DNA of 39,922 nt from DASPUH01 sp964518505 (GTDB taxonomy: Bacteria; Chloroflexota; Limnocylindria; Limnocylindrales; CSP1-4), in assembly GCA_964518505.1 (NCBI GenBank), contig CAZFGT010000023.1, forward strand, positions 1 through 39,922, given 5' to 3'. Every line of letters begins with the position of its first letter. Position 1 is the first letter of the stretch. A model generated the notes under the pieces. That model worked only from the letters and a program-made list of their open reading frames with translations, was not told the DNA's origin and did not search any database. This document shows positions 1-6,743 of the stretch, piece after piece. Made by a program: the position numbers and the translations under genes.

Positions 1-431
1 AGACGGAACGCTGGGGCGGCAAGATCACGACGGTCGAGATCCGCGAGATCACCCCACCGCGAGACGTCCAGGACGCCATGAACCGGCAGCTCTCGGCAGA
101 GCGCACCCGGCGCGCCGTCATCACCGAGTCGGAAGGCGCCCGGCAGGCCAACATCAACGTCGCCGAGGGCGAGAAGCAGGCTGCCATCCTGCGCGCCGAG
201 GGCCAGCGGCAGGCCGCCATCCTCAACGCCGAGGGCTTCAGCCAGGCCCTGGAGCGGATCTTCAACGCCGCCAAGGGCGTCGACGCCAAGACCATGTCGC
301 TGCAATACCTGGAGGCCCTCAAGGCCATCGGCGCGAGCCCCGCCACGAAGTTCGTGGTGCCGCTCGAGCTGACCCAGCTGCTGGCCCCCTTCGGCGGCCT
401 GCTGCAGCGCGGCATGGACGGCAAGGAATGA
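1..431 (+). CDS. SPFH/band-7 (stomatin/paraslipin-like) protein, C-terminal part
   Basis: Partial gene: the reading frame is open from base 3 and the true start lies before the window. The visible part begins inside the end of the SPFH domain (W-G-G-K-I-T-T-V-E-I-R-E-I-T-P-P-R-D-V-Q-D-A-M, the usual junction in stomatin/QmcA proteins). It continues into the typical Ala/Glu/Gln-rich coiled coil with repeats of the type AEGEKQAAILRAEG, then a short tail ending in a Leu/Pro-rich stretch. Proteins of this family oligomerise on the inner face of the membrane and often partner NfeD or membrane proteases; no such partner is visible here because the upstream side is cut off. A 6-8 bp hairpin directly follows the stop codon, so transcription probably ends here. 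The family call is firm; the precise subfamily is not. Confidence 0.9.
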   Translation, partial: TERWGGKITTVEIREITPPRDVQDAMNRQLSAERTRRAVITESEGARQANINVAEGEKQAAILRAEGQRQAAILNAEGFSQALERIFNAAKGVDAKTMSLQYLEALKAIGASPATKFVVPLELTQLLAPFGGLLQRGMDGKE

Positions 432-434
432 TCC

Positions 435-454
435 GTCCGGACCGTCGTCCGGGC
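435..454 (+). terminator. Hairpin after SPFH gene, no T tract
   Basis: CCGGAC / GTCCGG perfect 6 bp stem with loop CGTC, extendable by one G-U and one G-C pair, 3 bases after the stop codon. No run of T follows, so intrinsic termination is only inferred. Confidence 0.5.
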
Positions 455-505
455 TAGGACCGACCGGGACTTCCGGGCCACGCCGGACCGCCCCCGCCAG
501 CGCGC

Positions 506-511
506 TATCAT
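506..511 (+). promoter_or_regulatory. -10 element TATCAT for the REC-ATPase gene
   Basis: TATCAT lies 42 bases before the ATG at 554, giving a leader of about 35 bases. Unlike the leaderless genes of this window, this one has a Shine-Dalgarno (GAGGAG at 544-549). No convincing -35. Confidence 0.45.
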
Positions 512-553
512 CGGCCCTGGGCACCACCCGGGGCCTGTCACACCGAGGAGCGG

Positions 554-1744
554 ATGGCCGCACGCATCCTGGTCGTCGACGACGACCCGAACGTCCAACG
601 CCTGCTGACGTACACCCTCAAGCAGGAGGGCTACGAGGTCAGCGTCGCCACGGATGGCGCCGAGGCGCTCAAGCGCTGGAGCTCCGAGCACCCCGACCTC
701 ATGCTCCTCGACGTCATGCTGCCCAAGCTCGACGGCTACCAGGTGGCGGCCAAGATCCGGGCCGACGAGGGCAGCACGGCCCACCTGCCGATCATCATGC
801 TCACCGCCGAGGCGGACGTGGAGCAGAAGGTGCGCGGCCTGCGCGCCGGCGCCGACGACTACCAGATCAAGCCCTTCCACCCGGCCGAGCTGCTGGCGCG
901 CATCAAGAGCCTGCTGGCCCGCTTCGCGCCGCACGACATGCTGGTCGGCAAGCCGCCCCTGGGGCGGGTGCTCGCGTTCTACGGCGCCAAGGGCGGCGTG
1001 GGCACGACCACCATCTCCATCAACGCCGCCATCGCCCTGCACCGCGAGGTGGGCCGCTCGCGGGTCTGTCTCGTCGACGGCAACCTCCAGTTCGGCGACC
1101 ACCGCGTCTTCCTGGACCTGGGCCTGGACCGCAAGTCGATCGTCGACGTGGTCACCGCGACGTCCATCGACCAGGAGCTGCTGCGGTCGGTCGTGGTCAA
1201 GCACGACTCGGGCGTGGACCTGCTGCTGGCGCCGCCGTCGCCCGAGACGGCCGAGCTGGTCAACGCCGACCAGCACCACCTGTCGCGGATCATCGAACAG
1301 CTGCGCCAGATGTACGACTACGTCGTCATCGACATCGACAAGCGCCTGGACGAGAACAACCTCGACGTCATCGCCGCCTCGGACATCGTGTTCGTGGTCA
1401 TGACCGCCGACCTGTCGTGCCTCAAGAACGTGCGCCTGGTGCTCGAGACGATGACCCAGCTGAACGTCGACAAGGCGCAGGTCCAGCTCGTCCTCAACCG
1501 CAGCAACGCCTTCACCGGCATCAACGTGAAGAACGCCGAGGGCGCCCTCAAGCGCAAGATCGACTACCAGATCGTGAATGAGTACCGGGGCGCGATCAGC
1601 GCCCTCAACAGCGGCGCGCCGTTCATGTTCACCAAGGCCGATTCGCTGCTCGGCCGGAGCGTGCTGGAGTTCGCCCGGTCGGTCGACCGTGGCGCGGCCG
1701 GCGCGCCCGCGGGCACCCCGCAGCTGGCGCCCGTCAGCGGCTGA
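554..1744 (+). CDS. Response-regulator receiver domain fused to ParA/MinD-like ATPase (CpaE/TadZ-like)
   Basis: 396 residues. Residues 4-124 are a complete receiver domain: acidic pocket D9/D10, phosphoacceptor D53 in LLDVMLP, T84 and K106 in the I-K-P-F motif. A short linker leads to a MinD/ParA-type ATPase from about residue 138 with the deviant Walker A motif KGGVGTTT (146-153) and a V-V-I-D-I-D Walker B-like strand. This architecture matches CpaE/TadZ proteins, which localise type IV/Tad pilus machines. However, CpaE receivers are often degenerate, while this one keeps every phosphorylation residue. No tad/cpa gene is adjacent, so the partner is unknown. ATG start with Shine-Dalgarno GAGGAG 4 bases upstream. 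A strong hairpin follows the stop. Confidence 0.88.
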   Translation: MAARILVVDDDPNVQRLLTYTLKQEGYEVSVATDGAEALKRWSSEHPDLMLLDVMLPKLDGYQVAAKIRADEGSTAHLPIIMLTAEADVEQKVRGLRAGADDYQIKPFHPAELLARIKSLLARFAPHDMLVGKPPLGRVLAFYGAKGGVGTTTISINAAIALHREVGRSRVCLVDGNLQFGDHRVFLDLGLDRKSIVDVVTATSIDQELLRSVVVKHDSGVDLLLAPPSPETAELVNADQHHLSRIIEQLRQMYDYVVIDIDKRLDENNLDVIAASDIVFVVMTADLSCLKNVRLVLETMTQLNVDKAQVQLVLNRSNAFTGINVKNAEGALKRKIDYQIVNEYRGAISALNSGAPFMFTKADSLLGRSVLEFARSVDRGAAGAPAGTPQLAPVSG

Positions 1745-1749
1745 CGCGA

Positions 1750-1768
1750 TCCGGCGCGCGGCGCCGGA
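1750..1768 (+). terminator. Perfect 8 bp hairpin after REC-ATPase gene
   Basis: TCCGGCGC, loop GCG, GCGCCGGA: a perfect inverted repeat starting 5 bases after the stop codon. It has no T tract. It lies between this gene and the comM promoter and is the best terminator candidate in the first 5 kb. Confidence 0.6.
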
Positions 1769-1794
1769 CCAAGAGCGCGATAAGCGGCGGTCGC

Positions 1795-1800
1795 CACACT
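1795..1800 (+). promoter_or_regulatory. -10-like CACACT, 8 bases before comM ATG
   Basis: CACACT followed by 8 bases and the ATG at 1809, with no Shine-Dalgarno between. The spacing matches the leaderless promoters elsewhere in the window, but the first base departs from TANNNT, so this is a weaker member. Confidence 0.4.
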
Positions 1801-1808
1801 CCGGCCAC

Positions 1809-3398
1809 ATGTTGGCCACCCTCGTCACGGCCGTCGTCGACGGCCTCGCCGGCTCGCTCATCCGCGTCGAGGTCGACGTGGCCCCCGGCATCCCCATGAC
1901 CCGGCTGGTGGGGTTGCCCGACGCGGCCCTCTCGGAGGCGCGAGAGCGGGTGCGGGCCGCCATCCGGAACGCGGGCTTCGAATACCCCGCCAGTCGCGTC
2001 ACGGTCAACCTCGCGCCTGCCGATCGGCCCAAGCGCGGCGCGGCATACGACCTGGCCATCGCCGTCGGCGTCCTCGTGGCGTCGGGCCAGATCCATGCCG
2101 GGGGCGGCAGCTGGGCCCTCCTGGGCGAGCTATCGCTCGACGGCAGCCTGCAGGCCGTTTCCGGCGTGTTGCCCATGGTCGCCACACTGGTGCGAGCGGG
2201 CCACCGGCGCATCGCCGTCCCCGCCGCCAACGCGGCGGAGGGACGCCTCGTGGCGGGCGCGGAAGTCGTGGCCGTGCAGGGCCTCGATGATGCGGCGCGG
2301 CTCGTAGCGGGACCCCGGGGCCGCCGCGCCGCGACCGCCAGCCGGCGCCCGGCGACCCGTGTCTCGGCCGTCGACCCCCACGGCGACCGGCCGGCCGACA
2401 CGACGCGTCCGGCGTCGCTCGTGGCCCCCATCGAGGCCGTTGACCTGGCCGACGTCCGCGGCCAGGCTACCGCCCGCTGGGCCCTTGAGATCGCCCTGGC
2501 CGGGTGCCACAACCTCCTTCTCGTGGGACCACCCGGGGCGGGCAAGACCCTGCTGGCACGGTCCATCCCGCGCCTCCTGCCGCCCCTCGATGACGGGGAG
2601 GCGCTTGAGGCCACGGTCGTGGCCAGCGTCGCCGGTCTCCTGACGGGGGTGGCCGGGCTGTGCCGCGATCGGCCTTTCCGGGCGCCCCACCACACCAGCT
2701 CGTACGCGGCGCTCGTGGGCGGCGGGCCGCGGCTGGCCCCCGGCGAGGTGACCCTCGCCCATCGCGGGGTCCTGTTCCTGGACGAGCTCGCGGAGTTCGA
2801 TCGCGACGTCCTGGATGCGCTGCGGCAGCCACTGGAGGACGGCAGTGTCACCATCGCCCGGGCCGGGGGCCAGGTCCAGTACCCCGCCCGGCTGCAGCTG
2901 GTGGCGGCCATGAATCCCTGCCGCTGCGGCTTCGCCGGCGACGCCTCGCGGCCGTGCACGTGCCCGACGGGCGAGCCGGAGCGCTACGTGCGCCGGGTCA
3001 GCGGCCCCTTGCTGGACCGCCTCGACCTGCGGGTGGAGATGGAGCGCGTGCCACCAGCCGCGCTCCTGGAGGGCGATCCACCCGAACCATCCGTGCAGGT
3101 GGCGACGCGGATCGCCGCGGCCCGCGAGGTCGCCCGCCAACGCAACGGCGGTGTGCCCAACGCGCTCCTCAGCGGGTCGGCCGTGCTCCGCGTGGGCGGC
3201 TTCGATGGACGGGCTCGCCGGCGCCTGGAGGAGGTGGCCGCGCGCCAGCTCCTCACCGCGCGTGGCGTGCACCGGCTCGCCCGGGTGGCCCGCACCATCG
3301 CCGATCTGGCAGGCCAGGGGAGTGTCGACGAGGCGACCATCCTCGCCGCGGCCAACCTGCGTGATCCGGCCGGTCGCCCGTGGGAGCTGGCCGCGTGA
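1809..3398 (+). CDS. comM: ComM/YifB-type AAA+ ATPase (Mg-chelatase-like)
   Basis: 529 residues, the usual size for this family. The reading frame is open much further upstream, but the conserved N-terminus M-L-A-T-L-V-T-A-V-V-D-G-L-A-G begins at the ATG at 1809, so I use that start. N-terminal ChlI-like domain (about 1-165), then an AAA+ module with Walker A GPPGAGKT (240-247), Walker B-like LFLDELAEF, and the NPCRCGFAGD...C-x-C cysteine motif. A C-terminal Mg_chelatase_C region follows. ComM proteins are hexameric helicases that promote branch migration during natural transformation (established for Vibrio/Acinetobacter homologues). The next gene, dprA, overlaps its stop codon by 4 bases, consistent with a two-gene DNA-uptake/recombination operon. 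Despite the chelatase name, no magnesium-chelatase role is implied. Confidence 0.95.
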   Translation: MLATLVTAVVDGLAGSLIRVEVDVAPGIPMTRLVGLPDAALSEARERVRAAIRNAGFEYPASRVTVNLAPADRPKRGAAYDLAIAVGVLVASGQIHAGGGSWALLGELSLDGSLQAVSGVLPMVATLVRAGHRRIAVPAANAAEGRLVAGAEVVAVQGLDDAARLVAGPRGRRAATASRRPATRVSAVDPHGDRPADTTRPASLVAPIEAVDLADVRGQATARWALEIALAGCHNLLLVGPPGAGKTLLARSIPRLLPPLDDGEALEATVVASVAGLLTGVAGLCRDRPFRAPHHTSSYAALVGGGPRLAPGEVTLAHRGVLFLDELAEFDRDVLDALRQPLEDGSVTIARAGGQVQYPARLQLVAAMNPCRCGFAGDASRPCTCPTGEPERYVRRVSGPLLDRLDLRVEMERVPPAALLEGDPPEPSVQVATRIAAAREVARQRNGGVPNALLSGSAVLRVGGFDGRARRRLEEVAARQLLTARGVHRLARVARTIADLAGQGSVDEATILAAANLRDPAGRPWELAA

Positions 3399-4564
3399 CC
3401 GACGCGGCCGAGCGTGCCGCCTGGATCACCCTGGCGGGCGTCGACGGGGTCGGCCTGGTCCACTTCGGCGCCCTCGTCGGCCAGGCCGGCGGCGCGTGTG
3501 CCGTCCTGGATCTCGCCCGACGGGGCGCCCTCCACGACCTCCCTCACGCGCGGCGCCTGACGCGCGCCGTGCGCACCGCCATCGCCGATGCGGCGCACGA
3601 ACCGGAGCGGGCCCAGGCGGAGCTGGACCGCTCCGGCGTCTGGACGATCACCCCGCTCGACGCGGCGTATCCGCCCGGTTTGGGCGACCTGGCCGACCCG
3701 CCGCCCGTGCTGTACGGCCAGGGCGACCAGGCCGCCCTGGCCCGGCCGCGGCGGATCAGCGTCGTCGGGACGCGACGGCCGTCCGTGCTGGGGCGGGCGC
3801 TGGCGGGCACCATCGCCCGCCAGCTGGTCCAGCTGGATGCGGTCGTCGTTTCCGGCCTTGCCTTCGGCATCGACGGCGCCGCCCAGGCGGCCACGGTGGC
3901 GGCCGGTGGGGTGACGGTGGGGGTGATCGGGTCCGGGCATCAGCGGCCGGGGCCGCGCGCCCACGCCAGCCTCGTGCGCGACATCCTGACCCGCGGCGCC
4001 GTGGTCGGCGAGTTGGCGCCCCACGCCCGACCCACGCGGGGCACGTTCCCTCGCCGCAACCGCCTGCTGAGTGCCCTGAGCCAGGCGGTCATCGTCGTCG
4101 AGGCACCCACCCGAAGTGGCGCCGTGAATACGGCGCACCACGCGCTCGAGCAGGGCCGGGCGTTATTCGTCGTGCCGGGCCGGCCCGGCGACCGGCTGAC
4201 CGCGGGTTGTCTGCGGCTCCTCCGCGAGACGGAGGCTCGGCCGGTGGTCGGACTCGATGAGCTCGTGGCGGACCTGGCGGAGCTCTGGCCGGCCGTCGGG
4301 TCAGATCCGGATGGGCGGCTCCAGGCGCGTCCCGCCGTCCCGGCGCTGTCGTGGAGCGACGCCCTGGCTCTCCTGGGGCCGGCCGAACGTGCCGTCGCCC
4401 GTGTCCTGGGCGCGGGCCCGGCGGGCCTCGACCGCGTCATCGCCTCGACCGGCCTCGCCCCGGCTACCGCCGCGAGCGCTACGACCGTCCTCCAGTTGCG
4501 GGGTTGGGTCACGCTCGTGGGAGCGACCTACGTGGCCGCCGGACCGCTCGCGCGACCGCCGTAG
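3395..4564 (+). CDS. dprA: DprA/Smf, divergent DNA-processing protein
   Basis: 389 residues. I choose GTG 3395 (GTGA overlap with comM, GGAG at 3383-3386) over the GTG at 3380. DprA loads RecA on incoming single-stranded DNA. Visible: an N-terminal helix-hairpin-helix-like region (about 8-60), a Rossmann core with V-V-G-T-R, S-G-L-A-F-G-I-D (153-160), F-P-R-R-N-R (from 218), V-V-E-A-P-T-R-S-G and V-V-P-G-R-P-G, and a C-terminal winged-helix DprA_WH region (about 320-385). Several usually conserved residues differ. The His of the family's G-I-D-x-A-A-H is Gln164, the Y-P-x-x-N after the second glycine strand is missing, and the late G-T-N-x-L-I-x-x-G-A segment is altered. Family call is secure; activity on single-stranded DNA is less certain. 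Confidence 0.92.
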   Translation: MTDAAERAAWITLAGVDGVGLVHFGALVGQAGGACAVLDLARRGALHDLPHARRLTRAVRTAIADAAHEPERAQAELDRSGVWTITPLDAAYPPGLGDLADPPPVLYGQGDQAALARPRRISVVGTRRPSVLGRALAGTIARQLVQLDAVVVSGLAFGIDGAAQAATVAAGGVTVGVIGSGHQRPGPRAHASLVRDILTRGAVVGELAPHARPTRGTFPRRNRLLSALSQAVIVVEAPTRSGAVNTAHHALEQGRALFVVPGRPGDRLTAGCLRLLRETEARPVVGLDELVADLAELWPAVGSDPDGRLQARPAVPALSWSDALALLGPAERAVARVLGAGPAGLDRVIASTGLAPATAASATTVLQLRGWVTLVGATYVAAGPLARPP

Positions 4565-4591
4565 CGGGCTCATCCTGGCCGACGGGACCGG

Positions 4592-4613
4592 GGTCCGGGG
4601 CCGCCCTGGGACC
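4592..4613 (+). terminator. Bulged GC hairpin after dprA
   Basis: GGTCC (4592-4596) pairs with GGACC (4609-4613), with a possible inner GGG/CCC. It lies 28 bases after the dprA stop, and no T tract follows. The rest of the 168-base gap to 4733 holds the promoter and leader of the next gene. Confidence 0.35.
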
Positions 4614-4644
4614 ATCGGTGATGGCGCCATGCCGTGACGTCTGC

Positions 4645-4650
4645 TACGCT
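4645..4650 (+). promoter_or_regulatory. Extended -10 TGC-TACGCT for the CAP-domain gene
   Basis: TACGCT preceded by TGC gives an extended -10. The predicted leader is about 75 bases and ends in a Shine-Dalgarno GGGGAG (4719-4724), 8 bases before the TTG start. I see no recognisable riboswitch in the leader. Confidence 0.45.
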
Positions 4651-4732
4651 CCGGGAAAGCAAGCCTAGGTCGGACGCTCCTCGGGCACCTTGAATTCGCC
4701 CGCATGCGTTCGCTTCACGGGGAGACGCAGTA

Positions 4733-6367
4733 TTGCGGAAGGCGATCGCCGGGCTCCTTAGCCTGCCCGTCATCGGTGCGTCGTACCTGCTCCCGGTCGC
4801 ACGCCGGAGGGCGGTCCTGCGCATGGTGGCGGTGCTTGGCGTAGGCGCGCTGTTCACGCTCGTGGCCCTCAGCTCGTCCGTGACGCCGACCGCGAACGCC
4901 TTCAAGTCCGCTCCCGTCGACACAGCCGCCCTGGCGCGCATCAGCACGAGCATCGTCACCGGCCACGGCCTGAGCGAGCCGGCCACCGTCGTCTTCAGCG
5001 AACCGGTCGATACGGCCAAGGTGATGGCCGCGCTGCAGGTCACCCCCGCCGCCGCGGTGCGTCTCAGCTGGTCTCCGGACGCGACGATGCTCCACGTGGC
5101 CCCGGCCACCCACTGGGCGGCCTCGACCCTGTATACGTTGAGCCTCACCACCACGGCCGTCGGGCGCGACGGCACGTCGCTGCCCAGCCCGCTCTCGGCG
5201 GTCTTCCTGACCCGCGCGGCGACGACTGCCAGGGCGACCGTCGAGCCGTCGGCCGGAACCGCCGCCACCACCGCCCCGGTGGTCAGCCTCTCGTTCTCCT
5301 CCCCGGTGACCGCGGCGGCCGTGGCCGGCGCCCTGACCATCACCCCCGCGGTGGTGGGCAAGGTCTCCACCGTGGGGCCGGACCAGGGCGCTCCCGACAC
5401 GACCTACCAGTGGCAGGCCAGCGAGCCACTCGCGCCTGGCGCCAGCTACCACCTCACCCTGGCCTCCGACCTGCGCGACACCGATGGCGCGCCGCTGGCG
5501 GCCGGCGTGACGGTCGATCTCAAGGTGCCCGCGCTGCCGGCCGTCGTGCGTATCCGGCCCGCGGCGGGCAGCGTCAACGTGGCCCTTGCCCAGACCGTCT
5601 CGGTCCGTTTCTCGCAGCCCATGGAGTTGGCCTCGACCCAGGCCGCCTTCCACATCTCGGCCTACACCAGCCCCGCGAAGCAGGGCCGGTTCAGCTGGGC
5701 TGAGGGCGACACGGTGCTCATCTGGACGCCCCGTGCAGCGTTCGGCTACGGGTCACGCTACACCGTCACGATCGACGGGTCGGCCCGGTCGGCCGCTGGT
5801 CAGCCGCTGGCCGCCGAACCCACGGCCACCGTCGCCACGGCCACCTTCTCCACGCTGCACCGCCCGGCGGCCAAGCCCCGCACCGTCGACAAGCCCAAGC
5901 CGACCGGCGGCAGCTCGACCAGCGCCCCCTGGCTGAGCACGGAGAAGTACTTCCTGAGCCTCATCAATTGCGATCACACCGGCGGGTGGGTCAGCAGTAG
6001 CGGGGTGTGCACGGGCCGGGGCAGCAACGGTCGCGCGCCGCTCGCCCTCAACGCCAAGATCTCCAACGGGGCCAGCCGGCCGTGGGCCAAGTACCTGGCC
6101 CAGACGACCCAGCTCTACCACGGCTGTCCGTCGTGCCGCCTTTCCGCCATCGGCTTCACCAACGCCTGGTGGGGTGAGAACCTGGCCTGGTGGTCGGGCA
6201 GCCCGACCAGTGGCGCCATCCAGGCCGTGCTGTTCTTCCAGAGCGAGAAGGCGTCGCTCGGCGGCCACTACGTCAACATGATGGATTCGCGCGGCCGGAG
6301 CGCCGGCGTCGGCGTGTGGCAGGCCAACGGGCGGGTCGTGTTCGCCATCGACTTCTGGGGCGGCTGA
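4733..6367 (+). CDS. Secreted protein: three Ig-like (Big_5/SbsA-like) domains plus CAP/SCP domain
   Basis: 544 residues from a TTG start (GGGGAG 8 bases upstream); an internal ATG at 4823 would remove 30 residues. The N-terminus holds two hydrophobic stretches separated by an Arg-rich turn, the second (about 31-50) resembling a signal peptide or anchor. Three beta-rich repeats follow at about 56-165, 166-270 and 272-375. Each has the S-F-S-x-P-V / T-P-A / Y-x-L-T-L pattern of bacterial Ig-like Big_5 domains. After a Pro/Lys/Thr linker comes a CAP domain (about 405-544) with G-E-N-L-A-W (481-486) and H-Y-V-N (512-515). Two cysteines at C-P-S-C may pair. CAP proteins are secreted and often act at the cell surface; substrate unknown. 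Likely exported and wall- or membrane-attached. Confidence 0.8.
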   Translation: MRKAIAGLLSLPVIGASYLLPVARRRAVLRMVAVLGVGALFTLVALSSSVTPTANAFKSAPVDTAALARISTSIVTGHGLSEPATVVFSEPVDTAKVMAALQVTPAAAVRLSWSPDATMLHVAPATHWAASTLYTLSLTTTAVGRDGTSLPSPLSAVFLTRAATTARATVEPSAGTAATTAPVVSLSFSSPVTAAAVAGALTITPAVVGKVSTVGPDQGAPDTTYQWQASEPLAPGASYHLTLASDLRDTDGAPLAAGVTVDLKVPALPAVVRIRPAAGSVNVALAQTVSVRFSQPMELASTQAAFHISAYTSPAKQGRFSWAEGDTVLIWTPRAAFGYGSRYTVTIDGSARSAAGQPLAAEPTATVATATFSTLHRPAAKPRTVDKPKPTGGSSTSAPWLSTEKYFLSLINCDHTGGWVSSSGVCTGRGSNGRAPLALNAKISNGASRPWAKYLAQTTQLYHGCPSCRLSAIGFTNAWWGENLAWWSGSPTSGAIQAVLFFQSEKASLGGHYVNMMDSRGRSAGVGVWQANGRVVFAIDFWGG

Positions 6368-6386
6368 TCACCACCAGGCGCGTCCC

Positions 6387-6701
6387 GTGATCCGCGACGC
6401 GGTGATCCACATGCAGGGCGAGCAGCCCCTCGTGGCTGATCTCCCGACGCTGCCTTCGGCGGGTGACAGCTGCCTCGTGTGCACCAACATGCGCACTCTG
6501 GACGGCAAGCGGCCGACCTTCGTGGACGAGGTCGGGTCGACCTTCATCATCCCCCTGCAGCACGTCCGCTTCATCGAGATCCAGCCCGAGGGCGGAGCTG
6601 CGGCCCACGCCCACCCGGCCCTGGCGGCGGGCGAGCCGGCCCCCGACGAGGCCGCCGCCGAGCTCGACGAAGACTTCCTGCGGCGCATCCGCGAAGCCTG
6701 A
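6387..6701 (+). CDS. Small protein of unknown function next to topA
   Basis: 104 residues from GTG 6387; GTG 6402 or ATG 6411 (GGTGA just upstream) are equally possible. I cannot assign a known domain. The body is compact and mixed alpha/beta, with C-L-V-C (29-32), then T-N-M-R-T-L-D-G-K-R-P-T-F-V-D and a beta strand F-I-I-P-L-Q-H-V-R-F-I-E-I. The last third is low complexity: H-A-H, Ala/Pro/Glu and an acidic end. The central part looks like a conserved fold, while the tail looks disordered. It sits 19 bases after the CAP gene on the same strand and probably shares its transcript; topA downstream has its own promoter. Codon usage matches its neighbours, so I regard it as real. Confidence 0.7.
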   Translation: MIRDAVIHMQGEQPLVADLPTLPSAGDSCLVCTNMRTLDGKRPTFVDEVGSTFIIPLQHVRFIEIQPEGGAAAHAHPALAAGEPAPDEAAAELDEDFLRRIREA

Positions 6702-6705
6702 GGCA

Positions 6706-6727
6706 ACCGGCCGGCGAGAGGGCCGGT
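6706..6727 (+). terminator. 7 bp hairpin flush with topA promoter
   Basis: ACCGGCC (6706-6712), 8-base loop, GGCCGGT (6721-6727). The right arm ends 2 bases before the topA -10 hexamer and shares the T of its extended TGC. It could end the upstream transcript or affect the promoter; no T tract. Confidence 0.45.
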
Positions 6728-6729
6728 GC

Positions 6730-6735
6730 TACACT
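6730..6735 (+). promoter_or_regulatory. Extended -10 TGC-TACACT, leaderless topA promoter
   Basis: TACACT preceded by TGC, 8 bases before ATG 6744. Transcription would start at or next to the A of the start codon. No Shine-Dalgarno and no -35 are visible. Confidence 0.6.
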
Positions 6736-6743
6736 CGCGGGCC

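Noticed and set aside
1809..3398. Magnesium chelatase subunit for chlorophyll synthesis
   Set aside because: Domain order and the NPCRCG motif are those of ComM/YifB; no pigment genes nearby.
4651..4732. Riboswitch (c-di-AMP type) before the CAP-domain gene
   Set aside because: The leader is too short and lacks the conserved core; GGGGAG is better explained as a Shine-Dalgarno.
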